Assembly: GCF_042666235.1 (NCBI RefSeq)
Contig: NZ_JBHTFQ010000012.1
Location: 26,410 to 90,409, forward strand
Length of the DNA stretch: 64,000 bases
Direction of reading: 5' to 3'
Source of the DNA: Halodurantibacterium daqingensis
GTDB taxonomy: Bacteria; Pseudomonadota; Alphaproteobacteria; Rhodobacterales; Rhodobacteraceae
Numbering within the stretch: the first letter of the stretch is position 1; every line of letters begins with the position of its first letter. Positions 27,080-37,684 of this stretch are shown here, piece by piece. Both the position numbers and the translations under genes were made by a program. Below the pieces are notes generated by a model, which worked only from the letters and a program-made list of their open reading frames with translations, had not been told where the DNA came from and searched no databases.

Positions 27080-27558
27080 ACATCGGCGATGCGGCCAGCG
27101 CCTCGGGCGTCTCTGCCAAGATGATCCGGTATTACGAGGAAACGGGGCTGATCCCACCTGCTGCGCGGACAGCTTCGGGCTATCGGATCTATTCGGATCA
27201 GGACGTGCACATGCTGCGCTTCATTCGCCGTGCGCGGGATCTGGGTTTCAGCGTCGAGGGCATCGGCGAGTTGCTGGGCCTCTGGCGCGATCGCGCGCGG
27301 CAAAGTGCAGACGTCAAACGTCTGGCTCTGGCCCATGTCGCGGACCTGCGCCTGAAGATTGCCGAGCTTCAGGACATGGCCGCTACCCTCGAAAACCTCG
27401 CTGACTGCTGCCACGGCAACGATCGTCCTGATTGCCCTATCCTTAAGGAGCTGGAGGCGCCCGAAGAGGAGTCCAACAGGCTGGAGAAACGCACTGGTGC
27501 AATCGATTCCGGGCCGCGGGGCAGGCAACGGGCAGTCCGGCGCAGTTTGCCCGGCTGA
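27076..27558 (+). CDS. cueR: CueR copper-responsive MerR-family regulator
   Basis: 160 residues from ATG 27076, overlapping the copA stop. N-terminal winged helix-turn-helix (IGDAASASGVSAKMIRYYEETGL), a dimerisation helix, and a metal loop C-C-H-G-N-D-R-P-D-C-P. Cys112 and Cys120 correspond to the Cu(I) ligands of CueR. It should activate the two divergent promoters at 24472-24571. The 30-residue tail after the loop is longer than usual. Confidence 0.93.
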
Positions 27559-27642
27559 TGTCGGCTTTCGCATCGGCGTTAACCTCTTGCGATTGTTTCG
27601 ATGTGCCGCACGGGCGCGCGCCTCCTCCCCTGGCGACCTTGG

Positions 27643-27671
27643 TTGACAATCCTGTCCTGAAATTGGATTTT
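27643..27671 (+). promoter_or_regulatory. Possible promoter of chrBA
   Basis: TTGACA followed after 17 bp by GATTTT, in the 196-bp gap between cueR and chrB. The -35 is perfect and the -10 weak. No palindromic operator was seen. Confidence 0.4.
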
Positions 27672-27754
27672 CCGTTCATGGGGTTTGCGACCGCCCCACG
27701 AGGCGCCAGCCGAAGATCGCGTTCCCGCATATCCTGACCTGAGGAGGAACGCAG

Positions 27755-28575
27755 ATGCCTGCGCCTAACGCTATTTCATCCGAGAAACTTGCCCGCATCA
27801 TTGGAACACCTCGCGCGCCGCTCTTGCTGGATGTGCGGTCCGAGGAAGACTTCGCCACCGATCCGCGCCTGTTACCCGGATCCATAAGGACTGACGACCG
27901 GGATCTTGCTGCACTTGCCGTGCAGCTTGGCGGGCAGACGTCCATCGCCGTTTGTCAGGCCGGCCATCGGCGCAGCCAAGGCACAGCCGCGATCCTGCGC
28001 GCCGAAAGCTGCCCTTCGGAGTATCTCGAGGGTGGGTTCGAAGCCTGGCGAACGGCCGGGCTGCCGCTGATCGATCCAGCGAAGCTGCCCGCGCGCGATG
28101 CGCAGGGCCGAACCACCTGGGTCACGCGCTCGCGCCCCAAGATCGACCGCATCGCATGCCCCTGGCTGATCCGGCGGTTTCTGGATCCCCGCGCCATCAT
28201 CCTGTTCGTGGCGCCCGCCGAGGTTATCGGCGTCGCCGAACGCTACAACGCCGCGCCCTTCGACATCGAAGGCGTGTTCTGGAGCCATAGGGGCGAACTC
28301 TGCACCTTCGACGTGATGCTGGCGGAGTTCGGCCTCAGCATTCCCGCGCTCGCCCGCCTCGCGACTATCGTGCGCAGCGCCGATACCGCCCGGCTCGACC
28401 TCGCGCCCGAGGCGGCGGGGCTGCTGGCGGCCTCGCTTGGCTTGTCGCGCATGTTCTCCGACGATCTGGAGCAGCTGGAGGCCGGGATGCTGCTCTATGA
28501 CGCCTTCTACCGATGGGCGCGGGACGCAACCGACGAGACCCACACCTGGCCCACCAACAAGCCGAAGGCAGACTG

Positions 28576-28576
<1 letters not shown>
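27755..28576 (+). CDS. chrB: ChrB-type chromate resistance protein (rhodanese plus ChrB C-terminal domain)
   Basis: 273 residues, GAGGA before the ATG. The N-terminal rhodanese domain (about 5-112) has LLLDVRSEEDF and the active-site loop A-V-C-Q-A-G-H-R-R. The C-terminal ChrB domain (about 125-270) has SRPKIDRIACPWLIRRFLDP and ELCTFDVMLAEFGL. ChrB acts as regulator or helper of chromate efflux. Its stop shares one base with chrA. Confidence 0.9.
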
Positions 28577-29943
<1,367 letters not shown>

Positions 29944-30039
29944 GCCTTCAGATTATCCACCGCGGAGATGTCGGGCGCCGTGCATATCTCGTCGACGGTT
30001 TCGCGATGGCATGGGCTTGCCAGTGTCCTGCTGCGTCCT

Positions 30040-30360
30040 TCAAGTGATCCCTAATTCCTCTGCGGTCTTTCCCGCCCCCAACGCCTCAACGAACCACTGC
30101 GGTTTGCGCCCCCGACCGGACCAGGTGAGTGCCGGGTTCTCAGGGTGCCGATATTTCGCCGCTGCCGGTGCACGGGAGGTTTTCGTCTCGGTGCCGACAA
30201 GTTCGGCCAGGGAGAAGCCCAGATCCCGGGCGAGAGCCTCCACCTTGGCGCGGGCTTCCGCCTTCTGCCGATCTTGATAGGTGGCAATCGCCTTGGCGAC
30301 GTCCTTCTGCATTTTCTTCAGCTCGCCGAGCGACAGTGCCTCGAGATCGTAATCAGCCAT
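30040..30360 (-). CDS. H-NS-family nucleoid protein
   Basis: 106 residues. The N-terminal half is a dimerisation coiled coil (LEALSLGELKKMQKDVAKAI). The C-terminal DNA-binding motif is KYRHPENPALTWSGRGRKPQWF, the alphaproteobacterial H-NS/HvrA type. Plasmid-borne H-NS proteins silence AT-rich transferred genes. Convergent with chrA, 96 bp apart. Confidence 0.9.
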   Translation of the reverse strand: MADYDLEALSLGELKKMQKDVAKAIATYQDRQKAEARAKVEALARDLGFSLAELVGTETKTSRAPAAAKYRHPENPALTWSGRGRKPQWFVEALGAGKTAEELGIT

Positions 30361-30785
30361 TGATGCGGTCCGTGTCCTGAATGTCCCGGTATCGATAGCC
30401 TGTCGCGGTAAGGCGCCGCAACTCCCGGAAGGCCAGGGAAGGGGTGGCGGAGGCTGGTGATCGCAGTTTTCGTCGCCAAGGAGGTGCGGAACTGGGGGTC
30501 AGACTGTCCCGATTGGCAGGGTGACGGGTTCTGGCATGGGCTCCCCGCGCATCTCTGTCTCCCGGGCCATCCCTTCGACTGACAATCCCCTAATCCCGTT
30601 CGGGCTCCTGCGCGCAACCCCGCGTCAGTCCGGGCCGTGTTGCCCCTTCGGGGCTGCCCGCTCCACCCCGGTCCTCTGGGGGTTTCCGGCGTCCATGCTG
30701 TCCACCGTACACGCGTCACCCGACGGGCTTTCTCCGGGTCTTGTCGAAGGGACGGTCCCGAAGACAGGACACACAGGAGCTTATC
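30361..30785. other. Intergenic region before ssb
   Basis: 425 bp without a credible gene; apparent frames are shadows. GC-rich with several short inverted segments such as GCCCCTTCGGGGC near 30645. It lies upstream of ssb, whose ATG has an AGGAG site. A promoter or leading-region element is plausible, but I see no clear -35/-10 or nick site. Confidence 0.5.
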
Positions 30786-31190
30786 ATGCAGAACATCGTC
30801 ATCCTCGCCGGCAACATCGGTCAGACCCCCGAAGTCCGCACCACCCAGGGCGGCACCAAGATCACCAACTTCAGCCTCGCCACCTCCCGCCCCCGCCTCT
30901 CGGAAGGTCGCGTCCTGCGCGACGAGAACGGCTACCGGGTCATGGACACCGAATGGCACCGCATCACCTGCTTCAACGGTCTCGGCAAGACGGTCGCGGA
31001 GCATTGCGAAAAGGGCATGAAGGTCCTCGTCCACGGCCGCATCCACTACACCAAGTGGATCGACAGCATGGGGAACGACCGCTACGGCTGCGAGATCATC
31101 GCCGAGAAAGTCGACTTCCTGAGCCGCCCGAAGTCGGCCGAGACCGAAAACCCCGAGCTGGTCGACCGCGACGACGAGATCCCGTTCTGA
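30786..31190 (+). CDS. ssb: Single-stranded DNA-binding protein
   Basis: 134 residues from ATG 30786 (AGGAG upstream). One OB fold: NIVILAGNIGQTPEVRTTQGGTKITNFSLATS, TEWHRITCFNGLGKTV, KGMKVLVHGRIHYTKW. The acidic C-terminal tip DDEIPF recruits partner enzymes. It is shorter than chromosomal SSBs because the Gly-rich linker is missing, as is common for plasmid copies that protect transferred single-stranded DNA. Confidence 0.95.
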   Translation: MQNIVILAGNIGQTPEVRTTQGGTKITNFSLATSRPRLSEGRVLRDENGYRVMDTEWHRITCFNGLGKTVAEHCEKGMKVLVHGRIHYTKWIDSMGNDRYGCEIIAEKVDFLSRPKSAETENPELVDRDDEIPF

Positions 31191-31214
31191 AAAGAACGGG
31201 GTCTCCCCCTCGGG

Positions 31215-31236
31215 CCCGGCGGGGAAACCCGCCGGG
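31215..31236 (+). terminator. GC hairpin after ssb
   Basis: Perfect 9-bp stem CCCGGCGGG / CCCGCCGGG closing a GAAA loop, 25 nt after the ssb stop. There is no T-run, so it may be an mRNA-stabilising hairpin or a factor-dependent terminator. A similar GAAA-looped hairpin follows the gene ending at 62838. Confidence 0.5.
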
Positions 31237-31340
31237 TTCGGGGCGTTCAGGACGAGACGTCGAACGCTCCGTGCCGGATCACCTGAGTTGCTCTGCGATC
31301 GCGCAACATCGCTGTTGTTCAAATCAGGTTGTAGTCGTTA

Positions 31341-31357
31341 ATGTTGTATCGTATCGA
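31341..31357 (+). promoter_or_regulatory. Shared upstream motif, copy 2
   Basis: ATGTTGTATCGTATCGA, 27 nt before the ATG of the exported protein at 31385. It differs by one base from the motif before the T4SS operon (8191-8175, minus); with flanks the pattern is CGTTnATGTTGTnTCG. Confidence 0.5.
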
Positions 31358-31384
31358 GCGAACAATTTCGCAGGGAGTCGATAC

Positions 31385-32038
31385 ATGAAGCATCCGTTGA
31401 CGTCACTCGCAGCAGCCGGGCTCGCGCTTGCGATGGTCACGCCGGAGCCCGCTTTTGCGCAGAGCTACCAGGTCGACTGCGCCATCCTGCTATGTCTCGC
31501 GGGTGGCTGGCCAGCATCTGCACCCTGTGCACATGCGCGGGCTGTTTTCATCCGCAGGATCACGCCCTGGCCGGTCGAGCCGCCGCTGCAGATCTGGCGT
31601 TGCCCGATGGGAGCCTCGTTCAACGTCCCTGCCCCACTATCGCCGATGGAGCGACTCTACGATATCACCTTCCGCGCCGCGCCGGAGATCAGCGTCCCGA
31701 ATGCGACAGGTCCGTTCGTGTTGGCGCAGGCCGATGAACGCGCCGATATCGACATCTCTGGCAGCGCCTTCGACTTCGTTCGGAGCATCCGCGTCTACCA
31801 TGTCCAGTTCAGCCAACATCAGGATCGTGACGGTGATTGCATCCGCTACGACTCGACTAGGCTCGGCTCCTACGGTGTGCAGGGTGATTACCACTGGCAG
31901 CGCTCGAGTGCCGCAGCCGTTCCCCCTGCTTCGCTCCTGCCCCGGCCCGCGCATTGCGGCTCGGTGAGTTACCGTTCGGTCTTCGTCGATTGGCGCGACC
32001 ATGAAGGCAACTATGGCTTCGAAGAGGTCCGATACTGA
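31385..32038 (+). CDS. Exported hypothetical protein
   Basis: 217 residues from ATG 31385. Signal peptide (cleavage at AFA before QSYQ). The mature protein begins VDCAILLCLAGGWPAS and continues with RRITPWPVEPPLQIWRCPM, then an Asp-rich beta region. Four or more Cys suggest disulfides in the periplasm. Family not recognised. The shared upstream motif links it to the T4SS operon, so a conjugation role is possible. It is followed by a strong hairpin. Confidence 0.75.
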   Translation: MKHPLTSLAAAGLALAMVTPEPAFAQSYQVDCAILLCLAGGWPASAPCAHARAVFIRRITPWPVEPPLQIWRCPMGASFNVPAPLSPMERLYDITFRAAPEISVPNATGPFVLAQADERADIDISGSAFDFVRSIRVYHVQFSQHQDRDGDCIRYDSTRLGSYGVQGDYHWQRSSAAAVPPASLLPRPAHCGSVSYRSVFVDWRDHEGNYGFEEVRY

Positions 32039-32045
32039 ACCCCGT

Positions 32046-32070
32046 GCGGGCCAGCGTAGCACTGGCCCGC
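32046..32070 (+). terminator. Hairpin after the exported protein
   Basis: Perfect 9-bp stem GCGGGCCAG / CTGGCCCGC with a 7-nt loop, 8 nt after the stop codon. No T-run follows. Confidence 0.5.
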
Positions 32071-32229
32071 TCCGATCAACTTGCACCGGAGGCAGTGCAT
32101 CACCCCAAAAAAGGGAAACGACGCCAGACCGAGAAGCCTGACGCCGCGTGAGACAAAAACCCTTGAACATGGTCTTTCTAGCGCAGTGTCCGAACCCCTG
32201 CAACCAGCAAAGTGTTATTGCAGGCAAGA

Positions 32230-32246
32230 ATGTTGTTTGCTCTCGA
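32230..32246 (+). promoter_or_regulatory. Shared upstream motif, copy 3
   Basis: ATGTTGTTTGCTCTCGA, 29 nt before the ATG at 32276; 13 of 17 bases match copy 2. If the HTH protein downstream is the regulator, this would be its own control site. Confidence 0.35.
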
Positions 32247-32275
32247 CATGGCTTCGTCTCTTAGGAGATACGACC

Positions 32276-33118
32276 ATGGAACCAACGACCGGCCTGATCC
32301 TCAGGCGGATCACGCAGACAGACCTGTCCGTTTCGGCGCACAAGCTGGCCACGCTCATCCTCGACGGAATTGCGTGGAAGGACGGGTATAACGGCCTGCC
32401 CCGCGGCACGGCGGCCTTCACCCTATCCTCTCTGGCAGCGAAGATGGGCGTCTCGCGCCAGTACCTGAGCGTTCTGCTGAGTGAGCTTGAAACTTCCGAA
32501 CTGAAGCTTGAGCGCGAGAAGTCGAACGGCAAGTTCGCCCCTTGGCTTTTCCGCTTCGCGGCCTTCGACGACGGCGAACAGACCCACGATCTCGTGTCAG
32601 ACGGAGGCGACACATCACTATCTAGAGAAGAATCTAACAAAACTATATTCACAGGACAGATCAACATTGACGGTTGCTCGAACGTATTCCGAACATGCTG
32701 GGCCGAGCTGATCAAGGCCGCGAAGAGCGCCCTACCCTGCTGGAACGTCGACACGCAAGTGATCTGGGAACGCTTCCTTGCCTTCAACCGGGCTCGCGGA
32801 AACAGCAAGGTTCCGGCCGGTTTCCTGCTCGGCTTCATGCGCCGGTGGCGTACCTCACCTGGGGAAGCGACGCGCCTACCGGCTCTCCCCGCACCACAGC
32901 CGGTTCAAGAGCCACGAGAGCGCGAGCTGCACGAACAGATCAAGGCTGCGCCAAGCTCGAACCGCCAGTTTCACGCGTCAGACCTGTGTCGCGTCATCGG
33001 GCAAGCAGCGTACGATGCGCGCATTGCCGCCGTGATCCGGCAGTTCGGTTGCCCGAGGTTCACTGCGACTCTTGCAGTTCACGGGCGTGCAGTGCTGGCG
33101 GGCGAAATTTCGCGGTGA
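32276..33118 (+). CDS. Helix-turn-helix protein, possible plasmid regulator or replication factor
   Basis: 280 residues from ATG 32276 with GGAG upstream. A winged/HTH segment lies at about 45-75 (FTLSSLAAKMGVSRQYLSVLLSELETSEL). A mid-region (about 125-205) has CWAELIKAAKSALPCWNV and WERFLAFNRARG. The C-terminus is helical. The 5-prime part is less GC-rich than its neighbours. Similar architecture occurs in plasmid replication or transfer regulators, but I cannot name the family. Confidence 0.65.
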   Translation: MEPTTGLILRRITQTDLSVSAHKLATLILDGIAWKDGYNGLPRGTAAFTLSSLAAKMGVSRQYLSVLLSELETSELKLEREKSNGKFAPWLFRFAAFDDGEQTHDLVSDGGDTSLSREESNKTIFTGQINIDGCSNVFRTCWAELIKAAKSALPCWNVDTQVIWERFLAFNRARGNSKVPAGFLLGFMRRWRTSPGEATRLPALPAPQPVQEPRERELHEQIKAAPSSNRQFHASDLCRVIGQAAYDARIAAVIRQFGCPRFTATLAVHGRAVLAGEISR

Positions 33119-33176
33119 CGAAGGATCGGGTGCCGCAACTCTGGCCAGAACGTATTCAGTAAGGGCAGTTCTGGGG

Positions 33177-33734
33177 TCAAAGCAGGTCAGCGAATTGTTC
33201 CAGATCGGCAACCGTGGCGACCAGCCCTTGCTGCGTCAGGATCGCGAGATACTCGTCTACGCTTTTTGGAGGATTCTTGAGGCGCGCGCGAACTTTACGC
33301 AGAGCGGAACAGACCAAACCGGGCGCGAGAGACAGTTGGTTTCGGAAAAAGTCGTCAGGGTGCTGGGTCTCGATGCCGAAGGGCGCAAGTGTCCCTGGAG
33401 GGAAGTCCTTCAGGTTCTGCGTGATGATCGCGTCACAGCGCCCAACGATTGCCGCCGCCAGAACGTGCCGATCGTCAGGGTCCGGCAGTGTCAGGGCCGG
33501 AACCAATGCCTCGTAGCCGGTGACCAGACAGTCGCGTGTGGCCCTGTCCATCAAGTCGCGGGTTCGTTCCAGCGCGGCGCGGTCCCGATGAGGTTCATTG
33601 CGCAGAAGCGCATCAATCCATTCCCGATGAATGTCAGCCGTCCACTTGGCCTTGAAAAGGTCCGTGACCGCTAACTGCATCAGTGCATCGCGCATCGGCG
33701 CGGGATAAAGGACGTTCGCATCGAACAGGACCGT
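33177..33734 (-). CDS. PIN-domain toxin-like protein
   Basis: PIN-fold ribonuclease-like protein of about 185 residues. The conserved N-terminus V-L-F-D-A-N-V-L-Y-P-A-P carries the first catalytic Asp; later acidic sites are in DPDDRHVLAAAI and CDAIITQNLKDFP. The first standard start in frame is ATG at 33695, which would delete that Asp. The conserved sequence begins right after an ACG at 33732-33734, where ATG would be expected. I include the N-terminus, noting either ACG initiation or a mutated start. It is 8 nt downstream of its antitoxin partner. Confidence 0.75.
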   Translation of the reverse strand, partial: TVLFDANVLYPAPMRDALMQLAVTDLFKAKWTADIHREWIDALLRNEPHRDRAALERTRDLMDRATRDCLVTGYEALVPALTLPDPDDRHVLAAAIVGRCDAIITQNLKDFPPGTLAPFGIETQHPDDFFRNQLSLAPGLVCSALRKVRARLKNPPKSVDEYLAILTQQGLVATVADLEQFADLL

Positions 33735-33742
33735 TTACTGGC

Positions 33743-34207
33743 TCATTTCGAGCTGTAGCCCATGTCCTGCTCTTGAGCGTCGGCGGCCAGTTGATCGAGC
33801 ACCGCTTCGCGCTCGCTGTCGATCGCAGCCTTGTAGGACATCACGTCTTCCATGCGGACGCGGCGATGCTTGCCGACCTTTCGATGCGGTATGGCACCAT
33901 CCTCGAGCAGCTTGATCAGGAACGGACGCGAGACATTCAGAACCTCAGCGGCCTGTACGGTCGAGAGTTCGGCGTTCTCGGGGATGATGGTGACCCCCCG
34001 CCCCGCTGCCATCGCCTCGAGGATCTCCATGAGCAGCGATACGGCACCCGCAGGAAGCTCGATCGGCTCCATCTGCTCGGAGTCCGTCACACGAAGCTTC
34101 AACGGCGCGCGCGCCTGGGCGAAGCGTGACAATGCCTGGCCAGAGACGCGCGCGATAGCCGCGTCCTGCGGCGTGGGCGGAAGATGTCGGTGGGCCAGCA
34201 TGTTCAT
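33743..34207 (-). CDS. Excisionase-type HTH antitoxin
   Basis: 154 residues from ATG 34207, preceded by GGAGAGGAG. The central MerR/excisionase-like HTH (LSTVQAAEVLNVSRPFLIKLLEDGAIPHRKVGKHRRVRMEDV) is the DNA-binding part. The N-terminal half resembles antitoxins paired with PIN toxins. It should repress its own promoter and neutralise the downstream PIN protein. A TATATA-containing region at about 34243-34250 is a possible -10. Confidence 0.8.
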   Translation of the reverse strand: MNMLAHRHLPPTPQDAAIARVSGQALSRFAQARAPLKLRVTDSEQMEPIELPAGAVSLLMEILEAMAAGRGVTIIPENAELSTVQAAEVLNVSRPFLIKLLEDGAIPHRKVGKHRRVRMEDVMSYKAAIDSEREAVLDQLAADAQEQDMGYSSK

Positions 34208-34356
34208 GGTGGTCTCCTCTCCGGTTTCTGTTCTCTACCACTATATATGAAATAAGTGCAACAAATGCATTAAGTGTTGGTGAGTTTCTGCACGCCCTGC
34301 CGCGTGCTCGCGGTCATCGCTGCTGCCGAGTGAGCCGGTGACACCCACGCTAACCT

Positions 34357-35134
34357 TCAGTTTGTCGCCTTCCACATCCTGAACCGCCCCTGTCCTGTCA
34401 CCTCGCGGATCAGGCCCCGCGCTTGCATCCATGCAAGGTTGCGCTGGACGGCGGCGCGGCTCGCGCCAGTCAGGGCCTCGGCCATCGGCGCAGAGACGAG
34501 CGGCCATTCGGTCAGCACCGCGCGCAAGGCCGGGGGCGTCCTGCCCGAGAGCGATGCCATTTCGGCCATTGCCCGCGCCGACCATGCCTCGATATCGTCA
34601 AGCTGTCGCATCGCGGTCAGGCAGGCCTTCTCCATCCCGTCCAGCCAGCGCGCCAGACGATCAGACGGTGACCCACCGGCCCGTAACCCCCCTGCCCCGC
34701 CCATGGCCAGAGGCGCGAAGACTGCGCCTCTCCCCTCGCTGGCAGCGATCCGCGCAGCTACGACAGCGGCTTCCATCTGGTCACCGTGCTGCCCGAGCCC
34801 CGCGAGGCGCCAGAGGTGAAAGCCCATAGCGGCGCGGGTGATCGGGTGCAGGTCTGCGGCCTGCTCCATCAGATCCAGCCAACCGCTCGCGCGATCCACG
34901 AACGGCTCGGTCTCATCACTGATGTTCTCGGGGTCGCGACGGTCGAGGAAGGCGGCCAAGTCCTGCTCCGGTCCCGGTCCACCCGTCAGTCGCCGAACCG
35001 CCCACCCGACCCGCGCCAGCGCCGCCGTGTCGTCCTGGACGCCGGACAGGCGCAGCGAGATCCAGAGCGCCAGCCGATCTTGGCTGATGCGGTCACCGGT
35101 GTGCCAGCTCAAATCTGCGGCCTCCATCAGCGCC
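34357..35134 (-). pseudogene. DUF1612-HTH (RHE_PE00001-type) gene truncated by IS66
   Basis: Encodes the C-terminal two thirds (256 residues from an internal ATG at 35127) of the same family as the intact 356-residue protein at 53828-54898. Shared segments include ALARVGWAVRRLTGGPGP, AAFLDRRDPENI and a C-terminal HTH with WPLVSAPMAEALTGASRAAVQRNLAW. Homology runs upstream until the IS66 terminal repeat at 35135, so about 100 N-terminal residues, including the own start and operator, are lost. The HTH remains intact. Confidence 0.8.
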
Positions 35135-35163
35135 GTAAGCGTTCCCAGGAGGGCACTGGCAGT

Positions 35164-35391
35164 TCAGCTTGACGGCTTGAAGTTCCACGGCAGCAGGTCG
35201 TCGATACCGCTTTGCGGATGACCGTTTGCGATCGCTGTCAGGGTGGCCTTGAGATAGGCGAAGGGTTCAACGCCGTTGATCTTGCAGGTTTCGATCAGCG
35301 ATGCGATGCGACCCCAAGCGATGCCGCCTTCGTCGTGACCCGCAAAGAGCGCATTCTTGCGATTGAGGGTCATTGCCCGTTCATTCTGCCC
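35164..35391 (-). pseudogene. IS66 transposase TnpC, C-terminal fragment
   Basis: About 70 residues: TLNRKNALFAGHDEGG, IASLIETCKINGVEP, ATLTAIANGHP, DDLLPWNF, the classic C-terminus of IS66 transposases. The 5-prime side joins unrelated DNA near 35391. Its N-terminal counterpart is at 36927-37621; about 230 middle residues, including most of the catalytic core, are gone. Confidence 0.9.
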
Positions 35392-35849
35392 ATGTCGGCG
35401 AAGAGCGGGAAGTCCATTATCGTTGGCATCCCTATTTCGGCCTGAAGGTCTGTATCCGGCGAGTAGAGCAGCGCGCGACCGGGCAATTTCTCAAGGTGGA
35501 AGGCCCGACTGGCGTTGTCGTCTCGATTCCCGGCTGGATGGTGGATCCCCTCGCCTGCGCCGACATGAGCATTGGCCAGCCACAGGTTGATCTCACCGCG
35601 CTGTCTGAACTCAAGAGACTGGTCACGCCAACGGCTGCTCCCGCACACTCCACGCGCGAAACTGGAATCGCAAGGGAGGAAGTCGATGAAGCAGCACAAC
35701 GCGCCTGTGCCGACCTCGGGCCGGCAGATGAGCCTGATGTTCGGGCCCTGCAAGGTGGACGGGATGAACGAGGCGGAGCGGGCGAAGGCCACAATCACGC
35801 TGGCTCAGATTCTGATGCAGGCTGCGGGCCTCATCGTGGAGGAGCTTGA
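35373..35849 (+). pseudogene. DUF5372-like accessory ORF of the recombinase element
   Basis: The open frame contains REVHYRWHPYFGLKVCIRR...VVSIPGWMVDP, resembling the DUF5372 proteins found before large serine recombinases in alphaproteobacterial elements. Its N-terminus merges with the IS66 remnant (the frame opens at a TTG at 35373), so the true start is uncertain or lost. After about residue 95 the frame is a shadow of the next small gene. Confidence 0.5.
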
Positions 35850-35865
35850 CGATGAACAGCGTTGA
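35686..35865 (+). CDS. Small accessory protein before the recombinase
   Basis: 59 residues from ATG 35686 with GGGAGGA upstream: MKQHNAPVPTSGRQMSLMF, then a helix (NEAERAKATITLAQILMQAAGLIVEE). It overlaps the recombinase start by 14 nt. Similar small genes precede such recombinases; function unknown. Confidence 0.65.
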   Translation: MKQHNAPVPTSGRQMSLMFGPCKVDGMNEAERAKATITLAQILMQAAGLIVEELDDEQR

Positions 35866-36930
35866 ACTGATCCCCGCGCAACTCCTGAAGCGCAAGGCTG
35901 TCGTCTATGTGCGCCAATCGACGCAGTCCCAGGTCATGACAAACCTGGAGAGCCAGCGGCGGCAATATGACCTCGTCGACATCGCACGCCAGCACGGTTT
36001 CATCGACGTCGCGGTTATCGACGACGATCTTGGGCGCTCCGCGAGCGGAACGGTGGCGCGCCCCGGCTTCGACCGTCTGGTCGCCTGGTTGTGCGCGGGG
36101 AAGGTGGGCGCTGTTTTATGCCAGGATGCGTCACGGCTCGCGCGAAATGGCCGGGACTGGCACCATCTTCTGGAATTGTGCGGGCTCGTTGAGGCCCGTG
36201 TCATCGACCACGACGGCATCTACAATCCCTGCCAGCCGAATGACCGCCTGCTTCTGGGTATGAAAGGCAGCATCAGCGAGTTCGAACTCGGTGTGCTCAG
36301 GACGCGGATGCTGGATGCCGCCAAGGCAAAGGCGCGGCGTGGCGAGCTGCGCCTGTCAGTCCCGTTCGGTTACATCTGGCACCGTGAGGCGGGTCTGGGG
36401 CTGGATCCTGATCTGCGTTTGCAGGAGGTGATCAGGCTCATCTTTACCCGCTTCAGTGAGCTTGGCAGCGCGCGCCAGGTATTGTTGTCGATGACGGCTG
36501 ACCAGATCCACTTCCCTCGGCCTTCGGATGAGGGGCGCATGACCAACTTCAAATGGCTGCCGATCCGCTATCGCAACGTGATATCTGTGCTCAAAAACCC
36601 CTTCTACGCGGGCGTTTATGTCTATGGCAAAAGCGAGAAACGAACGTCCATTGTAGATGGGCGCGCGCGCCGGAGCTATGGTCACAGCAAGCCGGTCGGA
36701 ACCTGGGACGTGTTTATCAAGGACCACCACGAGGGATATATCGGTTGGGACGAATTTGAGCGAAACCAAAACCAGTTGGCGCTGAACAACTACGGCCGCG
36801 CCGACGGTGTGAAATCGGGCCGAGGCGGCCGGGCGCTGCTTGCAGGCGTCATGACCTGTGCCCGGTGCGGACGGCGGCTCTCGGTTGCCTATACCGGCAA
36901 TCCGCAAAGCCGACCCGTTTATCGCCATGA
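35852..36930 (+). pseudogene. Large serine recombinase, 3-prime truncated
   Basis: About 360 residues remain. The catalytic domain has A-V-V-Y-V-R-Q-S-T (nucleophilic Ser), then ASRLARNGRDWHHLLE and SEFELGVLRTRM. The recombinase domain follows (SVPFGYIWHR, LKNPFYAGVYVYGK), and then the zinc-ribbon start C-A-R-C-G-R-R. The second Cys pair of the ribbon and the C-terminal coiled coil are replaced by IS66 DNA near 36930, where the frame continues as nonsense to 37675. The ATG at 35852 has GGAGG upstream. Probably inactive. Confidence 0.85.
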
Positions 36931-37621
36931 CCACGGCCTGTCTATTCAACGGCATGTGCTCGGAATGTTTGGACACCGCGATCTGGGCCAGAAGCGCCTC
37001 GGTGGGCCAACTGCCTTCCAGCAGATGCGCGGGGGCCTTCGCCTGCACCACACCAGCGCGCCCCTTGGGGCAGGCGTATTTCGGGCGCACGGTGACGATG
37101 ACCTGATAGCGAGCAGGGATGCAATCCAGCCGCTCGCTCCGGTCCTCTCCGATCCGGACCATGTCGCCGCAGCCGCAGGGGCACGCAAGGCTGTCAGGCT
37201 CGACCATGCGCTCGACGCGCGGCAGGCTTTCGGGCAGCGCACGCGCCTTGCGGGGCGCTCGCGGCATACGTTTCTCAGGGTCCGGTTCGCGGGCCGCCAT
37301 CCTCTCCTTAAGGGCCGCGATCTGTGCCTGGGTCTCGGCGATGGCGGTTTCCTGATCCTCCAGCGCCAGTTCCAACTGCGCCGGGTCCAGCTTCTCGGAT
37401 TTCGGCCCGAACTTCGTGCGCCGGTAATCCAGAACCTGGCCTTCCAGCTTCTCGATCAGCGCCTGCAGCTCGGTGATGAAGGCATCCTTCTCGGCCACCA
37501 CAGCCTGCTCATGCTGGCGTGCTGCACGCTCGACCGAGAGCTCGAACTGCATCGCGGCAAAGGCCTTCGCCACCTCGGGTGGAAGGTCTGGAAACTGGCT
37601 GAGATCGAAGGGCGGCGGCAT
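36927..37621 (-). pseudogene. IS66 transposase TnpC, N-terminal fragment
   Basis: From ATG 37621: an N-terminal leucine-zipper-like helix (LIEKLEGQVLDYRRTKFGPKSEKL), then the Cys-rich zinc motif C-P-C-G-C-G and RPKYACPKG, and SKHSEHMPLNRQAVVMA. The similarity stops near 36927 at the recombinase junction; the longer frame to 36356 is chimeric. The DDE catalytic region is lost. Confidence 0.9.
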
Positions 37622-37684
37622 GCGCCGTCCTACCCGATCCGGGACAAATTTCCAATAAAACAACGCCCAAAATAGCCCGGTGAG

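Noticed and set aside
27872..28543. 223-codon minus-strand frame opposite chrB
   Set aside because: Shadow of chrB, whose rhodanese and ChrB motifs are clear.
30361..30785. Possible oriT before ssb
   Set aside because: No relaxase gene, nick-site consensus or strong hairpin arrangement could be recognised, so it is left as plain intergenic DNA.
30318..31322. 334-codon minus-strand frame across ssb
   Set aside because: It runs antisense to ssb, which is certain, and has no family features; long antisense frames are expected at this GC content.
36930..37675. Continuation of the recombinase frame to 609 codons
   Set aside because: After the IS66 junction the residues are a shadow of tnpC, so the chimeric tail is not a real domain.
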